The notes under the pieces were generated by a model. The model saw only the letters and a list, made by a program, of their open reading frames with translations, had not been told where the DNA came from and made no database searches. Below, piece by piece: positions 44,062 through 55,110 of a stretch of 64,000 nucleotides of DNA (positions within the stretch are counted from its first letter, which is position 1; each line of letters begins with the position of its first letter). Source of the DNA: Strigamia acuminata (Eukaryota; Arthropoda; Chilopoda; Geophilomorpha; Linotaeniidae); contig OX442319.1 in assembly GCA_949358305.1 (NCBI GenBank), forward strand, positions 7,316,001 through 7,380,000. The letters run 5' to 3'. A program made the translations under genes and the position numbers.

Positions 44062-45615
44062 TGTTGCGAGCAAGAACGCAACAAAAAGATCTGGAGATTT
44101 CACGTTGTTTATCTTCTGAAAGGAAGAAAAGGCTTTTTTAATTTTGTTGTCAAGTTTGAATAGATTTTTAACACATATCTGACATGTCCAGTTGGTTTGC
44201 TGCTTTGTTGACACGATCCTGGAAGTTCAAGGGGGTTGCCACTTCGCCTGCCACACCTGGAATGTTTGAAAGTTGTGTTTTTAGTCTTTTGTAATTGTTT
44301 TATGTGTCTTTTTCACTTTTAGGTGTTGTTTCTAGTATTTGTAAGTTCTCTCCCGTTTCCAGTTCACTTGCGAGGGAGATAGTCGTGCACCGGCAAGATG
44401 GCCGCCATAGCGCAAGTGAACTGGGAGACGGGAAGAACCTGAAATAAGCACAATTGCAGTTTTAGTGCTTGTTTTGCTTGTGATTTAATTTATACTAACT
44501 TGTATTGGTGTTTAAGGAACTCCCCAGGTGTCCTGGGTCGCTGGATGAACGTTGGACATCGTTTGTGAGCGTTCGGGAGCGTCGGGCGTGAGCGCACGCC
44601 TTGCGACGCCTCTCGTGGTCGTGTGGGTCCTGCAAATGAGTTGAATTGGTCGGGTTTCAATGTCCAAGCACTGGGAAAGTTGTACTGACCGTTCTAGGAC
44701 GCAGATCCATCGTTGAGAAGGCCTGTGAGTCGCTTGCGACCTTGTTTGGCTCCATTCACGTCATTTTAGCAGTTGCATGGTCGCCATCTTGGATTTGGTG
44801 CTGCACTGGTGCCCTGTTATTATTTAGTTTGGGGTTTTAATGAAACCTGGACATAGGGAATATATACTAGTTATTGTTTGTATAAATTACCAATATTAAG
44901 AGTTATTAATCTAAGCCTTTACCTTTGTTATTGCATGGTTGTAAAGGGGTTAAAACTGTGACACGTTGCGCCCTCTGTTGGTGGTGATTGGGTTTGGGCT
45001 AAGCATTGTGTTTTGAGTGTAATTAATGTTAGTTTTAGCCTTTGAATTATCTGTTAAGTTTAAGTGAAGTGCTGTTTGCACAGGTCATAATGTTATCAAG
45101 GTGTTAGGTTAAGTTTTGCCTTTACTTATGTTAAGTTTGACATCTGTTGTAGGAATACGGAAACCTTGTTGGCACTATTGTTATTATGCAAATCTGTATT
45201 GTTTGGTCACTGATATTTATTGTAAGCAGGTGACCAGTTGTTGTGTGGTTGCTAAAGAAGCAATCAGTTGTTACTTGTTGTTAAGATTAAAAAGTTGATG
45301 TGTTTTCACTCCTGCTTTGAACATTCTTTTCTGATCTTATTTCCTACTCAGGGAAATATGCAAATGAGTGAGTAGAAAGCTTTGCATGCTCTCCTCCTCA
45401 CTGGAGGCACAAGGTTTTCCCCAGTATCCAGAGAGCTTCCTTTATCATTTTCAACTGAATGCAGTTAGGCCTGATTTCTCATGATGCAGTTAGGCCTAGA
45501 GTTTGGGCTGAGAGGTCAACTTGTTTCATCAACCACTATACAGTCTCGGGCGGTCTCCAGAGTTTACAGACCAATTCGCCAGTATTCCTTGTGAGAGCCA
45601 AGGTTGTTTGCTACA
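44062..45615 (+). repeat. 5' LTR of element E (1554 bp)
   Basis: Starts TGTTGCG...CGCAACA, ends GCTACA. Holds a roughly 90-nt stem-loop (44347-44436) with a YY1-like CAAGATGGCCGCC in its loop, a second YY1-like site in reverse (44782-44792), ATTAAA (45286-45291), an ATGCAAAT octamer (about 45358-45365), two TAGGCCT motifs (45466, 45491) and AACCACTATAC (45531-45541), complementary to the tRNA-His D arm. Confidence 0.95.
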
Positions 45616-45629
45616 GGGAGCTGAGTTTT

Positions 45630-45640
45630 TGGTACCGTGA
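45630..45640 (+). other. Primer-binding site of E, tRNA-His type
   Basis: TGGTACCGTGA followed by TTCCAGGATTTC. Pairs with the tRNA-His acceptor and T arm with small offsets. It begins 14 nt after the LTR, an unusually long gap. Confidence 0.75.
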
Positions 45641-46006
45641 TTCCAGGATTTCGTGCACGTTTGCGCAGCGTGTGCGTTTCAGTGGTCATTTGGGCGTTCA
45701 GCAAGTGGCTCAAGTGGTTTGGTGCGCGCCAGTTGGTTCGTCTTGTGCGGCTGGTTCCGCGAGCGTCCGGCATCAAGTGCGCACGCCAGAGAGTCACGTG
45801 AGAGCGGCCATGGACATCCTGAGTCTGCCAAGTAATTCACAACGCAATGTGCAAGTTGATCAGTTGCTGCCACCTGAAAGAAGAAGATTATTTAGTTGAT
45901 TAAAGTGGTTTTGGTTGGGTTTTTATTGGGATTACTTGATGTGCCCTCTCAGGGGGGAGGGGAAGTGTGTTTTTTTGCATTTAAGTAGCAATTTAAGTTT
46001 GTCTCG

Positions 46007-46033
46007 CTCTAGATAACTGCACAAGCAGGAGAG
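46007..46033 (+). other. Conserved leader hairpin of E
   Basis: Outer arms CTCT (46007-46010) and AGAG (46030-46033). Inner arms CTGC (46017-46020) and GCAG (46025-46028) with loop ACAA. Confidence 0.7.
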
Positions 46034-46295
46034 CACAGTTTAGAAGTAGTTAACAGGAAATAGTCTACTTTAGAGTTCAGGGAATTTTTGGGTGTTGCAT
46101 CACTCAATTTCCTCAGCATAGAAAAGTTTAGCACCAGTTAAGAGAATTTTTGAGTGTTGTGTCACTCAGTTCTTTAGTTTAGCAGTTAGTGTATTTGGTC
46201 ACTGTTTGGCCAACTGGTACTTGTGTTTTGTCTGGTGTGTGTCTTTGGTTTTTGGCTGATTGATTGTCTTCACTTTCTGCCATTCCAGGTCTGAC

Positions 46296-49200
46296 ATGGC
46301 TACAGGAGGTGGATCAAGGTCAGGATCAGGGAGAACGACGCCAACAACGGTTGAGCAACAACCGCCAGAAGAAATGGACGTGTTGGCTGGTAGATTCACG
46401 ACGATTGGAATCTCCTTGGATGCGGTTTTGAGAAGGTCTTTGACCTTAAAAGACACAGGAGAGTTGGAAGCCATAGAAATGGTCGCCGATGAAAAGATCA
46501 TGAAAATGATTAACGACCTGAACACTATGCAGCCAAAGCTGACAAGGGAGCAGTATTTAGGATATCTAAGGGAAATCGAAGAGTTAGAGACACCGATTTC
46601 AGTTCTTAAAAGCAGAACACAGATGTCCAAGAAGCACGTGACTCATTGGTCAGCTAACCCGGCAAATGCTTCAGCGTCAATGACCAATACGTCCCAGGGT
46701 TCGATTTTGAACCAGACCTTGTCACAGTCGACAAGAAGGCATAATAATGCAAAGCTTCCTAAGTTGGAAATGCAGAAATTTAATGGAGATGTGACGACAT
46801 TCCGTCCCTTCCTAAGCAGCTTTGACTCGGCGGTCCACAGCAACCCTGATTTATCAGAAATTGAGAAGTTGCAATACTTGCAGTCGCTGTGTACAGGAGA
46901 AGCCGCCATGCTGATCTCTGCATTCCCTTTAGTGGATGGTAATTACAATTTAGCAAGAGAAGAGTTGGTCCGTTCCTATGGGGACGATGAAGCCCAGAGA
47001 GTGGCTCTGGTCAAGTCCATAAGGGACATGAGACAGGTTGCTGAGTTGCATCCGGTCAAAGCTGTCAGGACACAATTGACCAAGGTGTCCACTGCTATCC
47101 GCTTGCTGGAACAGTTGAGCGTTCCAGTACAGACTGCTGGTCTGCTTCTGGCACCAGACGTGCTGAGAAAATTTCCACCTGCCATGGTAATGAGGTTTTA
47201 CCAGCAGCAAGGAGCTAAGACCTCAAATTTAGTGACAATTTTGAATTTCTTTGCGGCTGAAGTTCAGCTCTTAGAGCAAATGGAAGACGTCATGGGAACA
47301 GGAGGTCTCGCAACAAAGAAAGACAAGTCTGGAAGTTCCGACAAGGATAAAGATCAACGCAAGGGCACAATGTCTACATGCGCTACATCCAAAAGAGCCA
47401 AAGAGTCTTCTAGCCCAAAGCTGACCGTGGAAAGCGCAATTTGCATTTTTTGCAAAGAAGGCCATGCCAACACCTTCTGTAAAAAAGAAATGAGCGTGGC
47501 AGAGAAGTCCACCATAGCCCAACAAAACAGACTTTGCTTCAATTGCCTGCAAGAAGGACACAGAGCAATGCGATGTCAGGTTAAAACCAGCTGCAGGACT
47601 TGCGGCGGACGACATCACTCGTCCATCTGCAGGAAATTGAATGCCCAGAGTAGAGGTGGTGTAGAGAAGCCCAAGGACGTGAGTGCAAACGTCTCCTTGG
47701 CGATCTCATCAACGCTTCAGTTGATGATATTCACAGCGGAGTTAAAAACAAAGTCTGGAGGTTCGCACACGATACGTGGCATGTTAGATCCGGGCAGCCA
47801 TCGGTCCTACATTTTAAAGAGTGTAGCCGACCGGATACGGTTGAAGAGTTGTGGGTCGATCGAAGCCACCGCACAACGCCTCAATGAGGAGAAAGCTGGA
47901 TCGGCGTCTTATGACGTTTATAGGATACTCCTTCAGTCTAGACACGGAGCCAGAGAGCTCAAGGTGACGGCTTTAAGTGCAAGAAGCCTACCGCATGTGT
48001 ATGGGATAGCCAGCCCTGATACCATTCAGAAGGTTAAAGATTTGGGGTTCGAATTGGCTGAAGACTTACCTTCGACTGCAGGCAATGTTGATATCTTGCT
48101 TGGGGTTGATGTTTGGTGGGAAATCTGCCTTGACGGACGGAAGCGATTGGATAACCGCTTGGGTTTGGTCAATACCATTTTTGGGTGGGTGTTGTCAGGA
48201 GCCGCTGGGTCGACAGATGTCTTCTCCGAGAGCTCGCGTGACGTTTCTTGCTGCAACACCTGTGAGATTAAGACTGACCGTGACTTGGAAAAGCTTTGGA
48301 GTCTGGAGGCTGTTGGAATTACAGCAGGCGAACGCGATTCAGATTTTGTTCGAGATCGCTTTGAGAAGTCGCACAAGCGAATGGAGGATGGTCGCTACCA
48401 GGTTTGCTTGCCCTTCAACGATAAGATTGGGGCTTTGGAGTCGAACTGGGAGTTGGCTCTGAATCAACTATCACATACGCTTAGGCGAATTGATAGTAAC
48501 AGCGACCACAAGGAACGTTATAACAAAGCCATGTGGGACTACGTCAAAGAAGAGCACGCGGAAGTAGTACCTCTGGCAGAGAGATACAAGAAGACTAGCG
48601 TTTATGTTATTCCGCACCATCCAGTGATCAAGGAGGACCGGGAAACGACCAAGTTCCGTGTCGTTTTCAACGCGTCGTCGGCGAAGAAGGGGCTACCTTC
48701 GCTGAACGACTGCCTGTATCCTGGCCCCTCTTTAAATCCGGATATTGTCCCAGTTATGATCCGTTTTCGCCTTTTCTGTGTAGTGGCGATAGCAGACATT
48801 AAGCAGGCTTTCCTGCAAGTGCTGATTAATCCGGACCATTGCGATTTTTTGCGATTCCTTTGGGTTTCAGAAGAATACTTCCAAGAAGGATATTCTTGGC
48901 AGAATTTGTGGGATCATCTGGTCGTTTTAAGAATGATAGTCGTACCATTCGGGGTGAATTCGTCGCCATTCTTGTTGTGCGCTGTGATCCGCGCGCAAGG
49001 GCGATTGTATTTGGTGCTTTTCCCCAAAGAGGCAGATGCCCTAGACAAGGGCATCTACATGGACGACTTGACGTCCGGTGCCGATGGAACCAAAGAGACA
49101 GTAAAACACTGTGTCAATCTACGCAGAATCCTTGACGAGGGAAAGCTGCCTCTCGTCAAGTGGGCAACATCAAAGGCAGAGGTCTTTGACGCACTCAAAG

Positions 49201-51569
49201 ACAAAGATTTCCACATGCGTGCAGACAAGTTTGAAGATTTAGGCATTGTCAAAATGCTGGGCATCCTTTGGAGTGTCCAAGACGACACGCTTATGTTCAG
49301 GATCCCCACCGGTGTTGAGATCCCCCGGTCCAGGAGGGGCATTCTGTCATTATTGGCATCAGTCTTCGACCCCTTGGGGTTGATAGCTCCAGTCATTTTG
49401 AGGATGAAGATACTCTTGCAGAGTATGTGGGGTCACGACATCAGATGGGACGACATTATCTCAGAAGAGAACCGAGAGATAGTGGCCAAATGGTACGCCG
49501 ATCTTCAGCGCCTCACCGAAGCCCGGGTGAAGCGTTGGATGGGGACGTACTCGGGCCAAGAGATGGACATTGACGTTTTTTGCGACGCAAGTCCACAGGC
49601 GTACGGGTGCGCAATCTACGTTCGAGCTGCGTCAGGCGCAACCCAACTGCTCTTGAGCAAAAGCAGAATTGCCCCCACCACTAAGTTGACTTTACCTCGC
49701 CTTGAGTTGACAGCAACGGTTGTTGGAGTCCGGATGGTGGAGTACATCTTAGAAGATTTCTTACCGGGTTATCCGATTGGGAAGATAAGGTATTACTCGG
49801 ACTCAATGGTCGCGCTCGGGTGGTTGAAGTCTAATAAGAACAGGTGGAAGCCATATGTCTCCAACAGAGTGGCAGAAGTTCTTGAGAAGTCAAGTCCGAG
49901 TCAGTGGGCATACGTCCCGACGGATCGAAATCCGGCGGACGTATTGACACGCCCATGCGAGGCAAAGAGCCTTTTGGCCAACCGTCTCTGGTGGGACGGG
50001 CCTGGTCAGTTGGAAGACCTCGTGGACGAACCCGAAGACGTTGACCTCCCAATGGAAGAGGCAAAGAAGGAAAAGGTAGCTTTAGTTGCGTCAGATGGAG
50101 AAGCGCATATATGCGAGGTTTTCAAGCGGTTTAGCAGTTTTAATCGCCTCGTACGAGTTTTCGCATTCATGCGGCGCTGGCTTCCTTTTTCCGCCCGCGG
50201 GAGGGACCTCGAGGTTCTCGAGATAGAAGTTGCCGAGGAAAGAGTCATCCGCTTGGCTCAGGTCTTGAGTTTTCCAGACGAAAGACAAGCCGCGATGGTG
50301 AAGGAGAAGGTGGCAAAGGGCTCCATCCTGAAAAATTTCGACATATTTCTGGATGAGAGAGATTTACTACGACTAAGGAGCCGTCTAGGGAAGTCAGAGC
50401 TTCCCTTCGACGAGACGTTTCCCATCTTGTTACACCCGGATAGTTGGGTAACAAGGCTAATCATCAAGAAGGTTCACTTGCAGCTCCTGCATGGTGAGCT
50501 GAGTGAGACGTTTTATCGGTTGAGAGACAAGTATTGGATTGTAAGAGGACGCCGAACGGTCAAGGCTGTGATCCGGAGTTGCTTGGTCTGCAAACGAGAA
50601 CGGTTGGACCGCAATAACCCATCCACTGGTGACCCGCCGATGGAGCGCGTCACGCCGGCAGCCCCGTTCCAGCATACAGGAATTGACCACCTCGGTCCTC
50701 TCACAGTCAGGCATAAGGAGAAAGGAAGGAAAGTCTATATTCTATTATTTACTTGCCTAGTAACGCGAGCGATACATTTGGAAGTTTCCGAGAATCTTTC
50801 AGTGGAAAAGTTTCTTCTGGCCTTCCGTCGTTTCGGCGCAAGATTTGGGTATCCGGCGAAAGTGTTCTCCGATAACTCCAAAACTTTCGAGCGAGGAAGC
50901 CAGGAGATACAGTCGTGGGGTAAATTGCTGACCAAGGATGGGATCCGGACGTTCCTTTCGGAGAAGCGAGTGGTTTGGTCGTTCATTCCACCATTGTCAC
51001 CATGGGCCGGAGGAGCCTGGGAGAGGCTTGTGCGGTCGGTGAAAGATAAATTGCGTAAGATGCTGCTGCGCAGGACCGTAGATTTGGAGACGCTACAGAC
51101 GCTAGCCGCCGAGATAGGTTCCGTGCTTAACTCAAGGCCACTGTCCTACGTGCATGAGGAGGTTGACGGCGGGAGAATTCTCAGCCCTGAGAATTTCCTC
51201 ACTGGAGGAATGCCCAAGTGGGTAATCAACCGTCCGCTGCACGCGATACAGAAAAAAGACCTACGGCGATTGGATAGAAAGAGACGACTTTTCATTTGGG
51301 AGTTCTGGCGGATTTGGCGCGAGAGTTACCTGAAACAACTAAGAAATTTTCATGAAGTTAAGGGCGACTCACGTTTCAAGAATCCGGAGGTCAACCAGAT
51401 AGTATTGCTGGAAAAGGTCGGCTGCAATCCGTACTTCTGGCCGCTGGCACGGGTCATCGAGGTCCTACCCGGCGAAGATGGGTTTGTGCGCGTCGTGAGA
51501 GTAGTTACAGCCAATGGAAAGGAATACCGCCGCTCGGTCAAACACGTGAGGGCCTTGGAGCTGGATTAG
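46296..51569 (+). CDS. BEL/Pao gag-pol polyprotein of E, intact (1757 aa)
   Basis: Start taken at the ATG of MATGGGSRSGSG, as in F; the frame is also open 12 codons upstream (46260), but that ATG lies before the acceptor-like CAG. Gag has a DUF1759-like core, knuckles at C383 and C414 plus a third (CRTCGGRHHSSIC). The protease has D498-P-G-S. RT has FRVVFNAS, IKQAFLQV and Y921-M-D-D. The A17-like region has SVFDPLGLIAPV. RNase H has D1097 in CDASPQAYG, and integrase has D1464 (GIDHLGP), D1526 (FSDNSKTF) and E1576 (WERLV). The DUF5641-like end reads RSVKHVRALELD. No stop, frameshift or missing catalytic residue seen. No envelope. The 3' LTR follows after about 50 bp. Confidence 0.97.
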   Translation: MATGGGSRSGSGRTTPTTVEQQPPEEMDVLAGRFTTIGISLDAVLRRSLTLKDTGELEAIEMVADEKIMKMINDLNTMQPKLTREQYLGYLREIEELETPISVLKSRTQMSKKHVTHWSANPANASASMTNTSQGSILNQTLSQSTRRHNNAKLPKLEMQKFNGDVTTFRPFLSSFDSAVHSNPDLSEIEKLQYLQSLCTGEAAMLISAFPLVDGNYNLAREELVRSYGDDEAQRVALVKSIRDMRQVAELHPVKAVRTQLTKVSTAIRLLEQLSVPVQTAGLLLAPDVLRKFPPAMVMRFYQQQGAKTSNLVTILNFFAAEVQLLEQMEDVMGTGGLATKKDKSGSSDKDKDQRKGTMSTCATSKRAKESSSPKLTVESAICIFCKEGHANTFCKKEMSVAEKSTIAQQNRLCFNCLQEGHRAMRCQVKTSCRTCGGRHHSSICRKLNAQSRGGVEKPKDVSANVSLAISSTLQLMIFTAELKTKSGGSHTIRGMLDPGSHRSYILKSVADRIRLKSCGSIEATAQRLNEEKAGSASYDVYRILLQSRHGARELKVTALSARSLPHVYGIASPDTIQKVKDLGFELAEDLPSTAGNVDILLGVDVWWEICLDGRKRLDNRLGLVNTIFGWVLSGAAGSTDVFSESSRDVSCCNTCEIKTDRDLEKLWSLEAVGITAGERDSDFVRDRFEKSHKRMEDGRYQVCLPFNDKIGALESNWELALNQLSHTLRRIDSNSDHKERYNKAMWDYVKEEHAEVVPLAERYKKTSVYVIPHHPVIKEDRETTKFRVVFNASSAKKGLPSLNDCLYPGPSLNPDIVPVMIRFRLFCVVAIADIKQAFLQVLINPDHCDFLRFLWVSEEYFQEGYSWQNLWDHLVVLRMIVVPFGVNSSPFLLCAVIRAQGRLYLVLFPKEADALDKGIYMDDLTSGADGTKETVKHCVNLRRILDEGKLPLVKWATSKAEVFDALKDKDFHMRADKFEDLGIVKMLGILWSVQDDTLMFRIPTGVEIPRSRRGILSLLASVFDPLGLIAPVILRMKILLQSMWGHDIRWDDIISEENREIVAKWYADLQRLTEARVKRWMGTYSGQEMDIDVFCDASPQAYGCAIYVRAASGATQLLLSKSRIAPTTKLTLPRLELTATVVGVRMVEYILEDFLPGYPIGKIRYYSDSMVALGWLKSNKNRWKPYVSNRVAEVLEKSSPSQWAYVPTDRNPADVLTRPCEAKSLLANRLWWDGPGQLEDLVDEPEDVDLPMEEAKKEKVALVASDGEAHICEVFKRFSSFNRLVRVFAFMRRWLPFSARGRDLEVLEIEVAEERVIRLAQVLSFPDERQAAMVKEKVAKGSILKNFDIFLDERDLLRLRSRLGKSELPFDETFPILLHPDSWVTRLIIKKVHLQLLHGELSETFYRLRDKYWIVRGRRTVKAVIRSCLVCKRERLDRNNPSTGDPPMERVTPAAPFQHTGIDHLGPLTVRHKEKGRKVYILLFTCLVTRAIHLEVSENLSVEKFLLAFRRFGARFGYPAKVFSDNSKTFERGSQEIQSWGKLLTKDGIRTFLSEKRVVWSFIPPLSPWAGGAWERLVRSVKDKLRKMLLRRTVDLETLQTLAAEIGSVLNSRPLSYVHEEVDGGRILSPENFLTGGMPKWVINRPLHAIQKKDLRRLDRKRRLFIWEFWRIWRESYLKQLRNFHEVKGDSRFKNPEVNQIVLLEKVGCNPYFWPLARVIEVLPGEDGFVRVVRVVTANGKEYRRSVKHVRALELD

Positions 51570-51621
51570 CGTGGTCGATTTGTTTGAGCCGGCTGTCTGC
51601 TTCTTTTTCGGCTGGCAGCGA
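51570..51621 (+). other. E 3' border block before the LTR
   Basis: The last bases before the LTR are TTCTTTTTCGGCTGGCAGCG plus A, shared with C, D and F in sense orientation. No purine tract. Confidence 0.7.
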
Positions 51622-53175
51622 TGTTGCGAGCAAGAACGCAACAAAAAGATCTGGAGATTTCACGTTGTTTATCTTCTGAAAGGAAGAAAAGGCTTTTTTA
51701 ATTTTGTTGTCAAGTTTGAATAGATTTTTAACACATATCTGACATGTCCAGTTGGTTTGCTGCTTTGTTGACACGATCCTGGAAGTTCAAGGGGGTTGCC
51801 ACTTCGCCTGCCACACCTGGAATGTTTGAAAGTTGTGTTTTTAGTCTTTTGTAATTGTTTTATGTGTCTTTTTCACTTTTAGGTGTTGTTTCTAGTATTT
51901 GTAAGTTCTCTCCCGTTTCCAGTTCACTTGCGAGGGAGATAGTCGTGCACCGGCAAGATGGCCGCCATAGCGCAAGTGAACTGGGAGACGGGAAGAACCT
52001 GAAATAAGCACAATTGCAGTTTTAGTGCTTGTTTTGCTTGTGATTTAATTTATACTAACTTGTATTGGTGTTTAAGGAACTCCCCAGGTGTCCTGGGTCG
52101 CTGGATGAACGTTGGACATCGTTTGTGAGCGTTCGGGAGCGTCGGGCGTGAGCGCACGCCTTGCGACGCCTCTCGTGGTCGTGTGGGTCCTGCAAATGAG
52201 TTGAATTGGTCGGGTTTCAATGTCCAAGCACTGGGAAAGTTGTACTGACCGTTCTAGGACGCAGATCCATCGTTGAGAAGGCCTGTGAGTCGCTTGCGAC
52301 CTTGTTTGGCTCCATTCACGTCATTTTAGCAGTTGCATGGTCGCCATCTTGGATTTGGTGCTGCACTGGTGCCCTGTTATTATTTAGTTTGGGGTTTTAA
52401 TGAAACCTGGACATAGGGAATATATACTAGTTATTGTTTGTATAAATTACCAATATTAAGAGTTATTAATCTAAGCCTTTACCTTTGTTATTGCATGGTT
52501 GTAAAGGGGTTAAAACTGTGACACGTTGCGCCCTCTGTTGGTGGTGATTGGGTTTGGGCTAAGCATTGTGTTTTGAGTGTAATTAATGTTAGTTTTAGCC
52601 TTTGAATTATCTGTTAAGTTTAAGTGAAGTGCTGTTTGCACAGGTCATAATGTTATCAAGGTGTTAGGTTAAGTTTTGCCTTTACTTATGTTAAGTTTGA
52701 CATCTGTTGTAGGAATACGGAAACCTTGTTGGCACTATTGTTATTATGCAAATCTGTATTGTTTGGTCACTGATATTTATTGTAAGCAGGTGACCAGTTG
52801 TTGTGTGGTTGCTAAAGAAGCAATCAGTTGTTACTTGTTGTTAAGATTAAAAAGTTGATGTGTTTTCACTCCTGCTTTGAACATTCTTTTCTGATCTTAT
52901 TTCCTACTCAGGGAAATATGCAAATGAGTGAGTAGAAAGCTTTGCATGCTCTCCTCCTCACTGGAGGCACAAGGTTTTCCCCAGTATCCAGAGAGCTTCC
53001 TTTATCATTTTCAACTGAATGCAGTTAGGCCTGATTTCTCATGATGCAGTTAGGCCTAGAGTTTGGGCTGAGAGGTCAACTTGTTTCATCAACCACTATA
53101 CAGTCTCGGGCGGTCTCCAGAGTTTACAGACCAATTCGCCAGTATTCCTTGTGAGAGCCAAGGTTGTTTGCTACA
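51622..53175 (+). repeat. 3' LTR of element E
   Basis: Offset of 7560 from the 5' LTR with no visible difference. Followed by GCTT. Confidence 0.96.
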
Positions 53176-55110
53176 GCTTCTACTAAGGTTTAAACACTAT
53201 TTCTGAACATTCAGAGACATTAGACTTGTGGTGTTTGTGCTAAGTCAACTGTGATGAGATCAAAAGTTTATTCTCCCAAATCATTCGTGGGATGTTTCTA
53301 AAACTTACATTGGAGCCTTCTACTAAGGTTTAAACACTATTTCTGAACATTCAGAGACATTGGTCTTGTGGTGTTTGTGCTAAGTCAACTGTGATGAGAT
53401 CAAAAGTCTATTCTCCCAAATCATCGGTTAAATGTTATAAAACTTACATTGGAGCCTTCTACTAAGGTTTAAACACTATTTCTGAACATTCAGAGACATT
53501 GGTCTTGTGGTGTTTGTGCTAAGTCAACTGTGATGAGATCAAAAGTCTATTCTCCCAAATCATCGGTTAAATGTTTCTAAAACTTACATTGGAGCCTTCT
53601 ACTAAGGTTTAAACACTATTTCTGAACATTCAGAGACATTGGACTTGTGGTGTTTGTGCTAAGTAACTGTGATGAGATCAAAAGTCTATTCTCCCAAATC
53701 ATTGCTTGGATGTTGCTAAAACTTACATTGAAGGCTTCTACTAAGGTTTAAACACTATTTCTGAACATTCAGAGACATTGGTCTTGTGGTGTTTGTGCTA
53801 AGTCAACTGTGATGAGATCAAAGTCTATTCTCCCAAATAATCGGTTGGATGTTTCTAAAACTTACATTGGAGCCTTCTACTAAGGTTTAAACACTACTTC
53901 TGAACATTCAGAGACATTTGTCTTATGGTGTTTGTGCTAAGTCAACTATGATGAGATCAAAAGTCTATTCTCCCAAATCATCGGTTGAATGTTTCTAAAA
54001 CTTACATTGGAGCCTTCTACTAAGGTTTAAACACTATTTCTGAACATTCAGAGACATTGGTCTTGTGGTGTTTGTGCTAAGTCAACTGTGATGAGATCAA
54101 AAGTCTATTCTCCCAAATCATCGGTTGGATGTTTCTAAAACTTACATTGGAGTCTTCTACTAAGGTTTAAACACTATTTCTGAACATTCAGAGACATTGG
54201 TCTTGTGGTGTTTGTGCTAAGTCAACTGCGATGTGAAATAAGCTCAAAATTTTTTTTTCAAAGTTTATTGCTTGGGTGTTGCTAAAACTTACATTGAAGG
54301 CTTCTACTAAGGTTTAAACACTATTTCTAAACGTTCAGAGACATTGGTCTTGTGGTGTTTGTGCTAAGTCAACTGTGATGAGATCAAAAGTCTATTCTCC
54401 CAAATCATCGGTTGGATGTTTCTAAAACTTACATTGGAGCCTTCTACTAAGGTTTAAACACTATTTCTGAACATTCAGAGACATTGGTCTTGTGGTGTTT
54501 GTGCTAAGTCAACTGTGATGAGATCAAAAGTCTATTCTCCTAAATCATTGGTTGGATGTTTCTAAAACTTACATTGGAGCCTTCTACTAAGGTTTAAACA
54601 CTATTTCTGAACATTCAGAGACATTGGTCTTGTGGTGTTTGTGCTAAGTCAACTGTGATGAGATCAAAAGTCTATTCTCCCAAATCATTGGTTGGATGTT
54701 TCTAAAACTTACATTGGAGCCTTCTACTAAGGTTTAAACACTATTTCTGAACATTCAGAGACATTGGTCTTGTGGTGTTTGTGCTAAGTCAACTGTGATG
54801 AGATCAAAAGTCTATTCTCCCAAATCATCGGTTAAATGTTTCTAAAACTTACATTGGAGCCTTCTACTAAGGTTTAAACACTATTTCTGAACATTCAGAG
54901 ACATTGGTCTTGTGGTGTTTGTGCTAAGTCAACTGCGATGTGAAATGAGCTCAAAATTTTTTTCTTCAAAATTTAATGCTTGGGTGTTGCTAAAACTTAT
55001 ATTGAAGGCTTCTACTCAGGTTTAAACACTATTTCTGAACATTCAGAGACATTGGTCTTGTGGTGTTTGTGCTAAGTCAACTGTGATGAGATGAAAAGTC
55101 TATTCTCCCA
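53176..55110. repeat. Satellite array right of element E
   Basis: Continues the monomer cut by E. The first 1.17 kb repeats, monomer by monomer, the order seen at about 41900-43062, including diagnostic variants (GACATTAGACTTG, CATTCGTGGG, AAGTAACTG). Ends at CCCA where F begins. Confidence 0.95.

Larger units (their letters stand above)
45616..46295 (+). other. Element E leader
   Basis: Primer site at 45630, anticodon-arm box CACAACGCA (45838-45846), covarying hairpin (46007-46033) and a strong 3' splice-site look-alike ending at 46288, just before the gag ATG. A 146-codon frame (45459-45899) crosses the LTR edge and is judged spurious. Confidence 0.75.
44062..53175 (+). mobile_element. Element E: complete BEL/Pao retrotransposon
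   Basis: Two 1554-bp LTRs identical by eye (44062-45615, 51622-53175), target duplication GCTT on both sides in the satellite, intact ORF, primer site and leader signals. Of all copies here this is the best candidate for a currently active element. Confidence 0.97.

Noticed and set aside
45459-45899. 146-codon plus frame across the E LTR border
   Set aside because: It covers U5, primer site and anticodon box. The corresponding F region is not open in the same way.
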